NCBI GenBank assembly: GCA_030640765.1
Contig: DAOWIT010000091.1
Location: 1 to 6,677, forward strand
Reading direction: 5' to 3'
DNA length: 6,677 nucleotides
DNA from: Candidatus Latescibacterota bacterium
Lineage (GTDB): Bacteria > Latescibacterota > MVCY01
In this document: positions 6,185 to 6,677 of the stretch, in pieces
Layout: every line of letters starts with the position of its first letter
How positions within the stretch are numbered: position 1 is the first letter of the stretch
Position numbers and translations under genes: made by a program
The notes under the pieces: generated by a model
What the model was told of the DNA's origin: nothing
Databases searched by the model: none
What the model saw: only the letters and a program-made list of their open reading frames with translations

Positions 6185-6677
6185 ATGGGTTCCGAGATTT
6201 CAAGGCGAAAGTTTCTGGGCGATATAGCAGAAAAAGGGACCTCTCTGGCTTTGATCTCCCCGGTGATGGGTCTAATTCAGCCTTTTGGACAGGCAGAGGC
6301 CTCGACTGGCATCGTGGACCATAAGCACATATTTGTGGCCCAGGAAGCGATGTACTATGTGAAGTTGGGGAGAAGGGCGGTCAGGTGCGAGCTCTGCCCC
6401 TGGGGATGTACAGTAGGAGAAGGACAAAAGGGTCTGTGCAGGGTGAGGAAGAATGTGGACGGAACCTACTATACCTTAGTCTACGCTAATCCCTGCGCTG
6501 TCCACGTAGACCCCATAGAGAAGAAACCCTTCTTCCACTTTCTGCCAGGCACAAGTGCCTTCTCCGTCGCTACTGCCGGATGTAATATTGAATGCAAGTT
6601 TTGCCAAAATTGGGATATATCTCAGGTAGGTCCTGAACAGTTGAGAAATGTTTACCTTCCTCCCGAGAGGGCAGCTC
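6185..6677 (+). CDS. Radical SAM protein of the AmrS (AmmeMemoRadiSam)/PflA-like family with a Tat-type leader, partial
   Basis: The 164 visible codons run off the right edge. Residues 1-39 look like a twin-arginine export signal: S-R-R-K-F-L-G at 6-12, a moderately hydrophobic stretch at about 19-35, and an A-E-A cleavage-type site at 37-39. The mature part has a cysteine cluster C68-x2-C71-x3-C75-x9-C85. Then come a D-P-I-E-K-K-P-F-F-H-F-L-P-G block (109-122) and the radical SAM iron-sulfur motif C133-x3-C137-x2-C140, followed by Q-N-W-D-I-S-Q (141-147). This arrangement matches, from memory, the radical SAM protein found with AmmeMemo proteins, related to pyruvate formate-lyase activating enzymes. 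The substrate of that family is poorly defined. The leader is unusual because radical SAM chemistry normally occurs in the cytoplasm. An internal ATG at 6350 (residue 56) could give a leaderless form. The TIM-barrel remainder is outside the window. Confidence 0.9.
   Translation, partial: MGSEISRRKFLGDIAEKGTSLALISPVMGLIQPFGQAEASTGIVDHKHIFVAQEAMYYVKLGRRAVRCELCPWGCTVGEGQKGLCRVRKNVDGTYYTLVYANPCAVHVDPIEKKPFFHFLPGTSAFSVATAGCNIECKFCQNWDISQVGPEQLRNVYLPPERAA

Overview
This window looks like a bacterial chromosomal segment of mid GC content. The evidence is Shine-Dalgarno-led genes packed end to end, plus the bacterial proteins HolA, RecJ and HU. No rRNA, tRNA, mobile element, CRISPR array or phage gene was seen. 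The lineage cannot be fixed from the sequence. A radical-SAM protein of the AmmeMemoRadiSam type is compatible with an anaerobic or uncultured lineage, but that is only a hint.

Layout: bases 1 to 5915 hold one tightly packed minus-strand gene cluster, read from right to left. It contains argS (arginyl-tRNA synthetase), a 64-residue single-pass membrane protein, an HU-type DNA-binding domain fused to about six tetratricopeptide repeats, holA (DNA polymerase III delta subunit), recJ (single-strand exonuclease), and the first 81 codons of ilvE (branched-chain aminotransferase), which runs off the left edge. Junctions are short or overlapping: 23 nt, 54 nt, a 4-nt GTGA overlap, a 1-nt TAATG overlap and 17 nt. 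This fits a single transcript started by a promoter just upstream of argS.

Bases 5916 to 6184 are a divergent intergenic region with one candidate promoter facing each way. From 6185 to the right edge a plus-strand gene begins. It encodes a radical SAM protein related to the AmrS/PflA-like family, with an unexpected N-terminal twin-arginine (Tat) signal-like segment.

The cluster mixes translation (argS), replication and repair (holA, recJ, and probably the HU-TPR protein by association) and amino-acid metabolism (ilvE). The most unusual items are the HU-TPR fusion translationally coupled to holA, and the Tat-tagged radical SAM enzyme with a possible internal start that would give an untagged cytosolic form.
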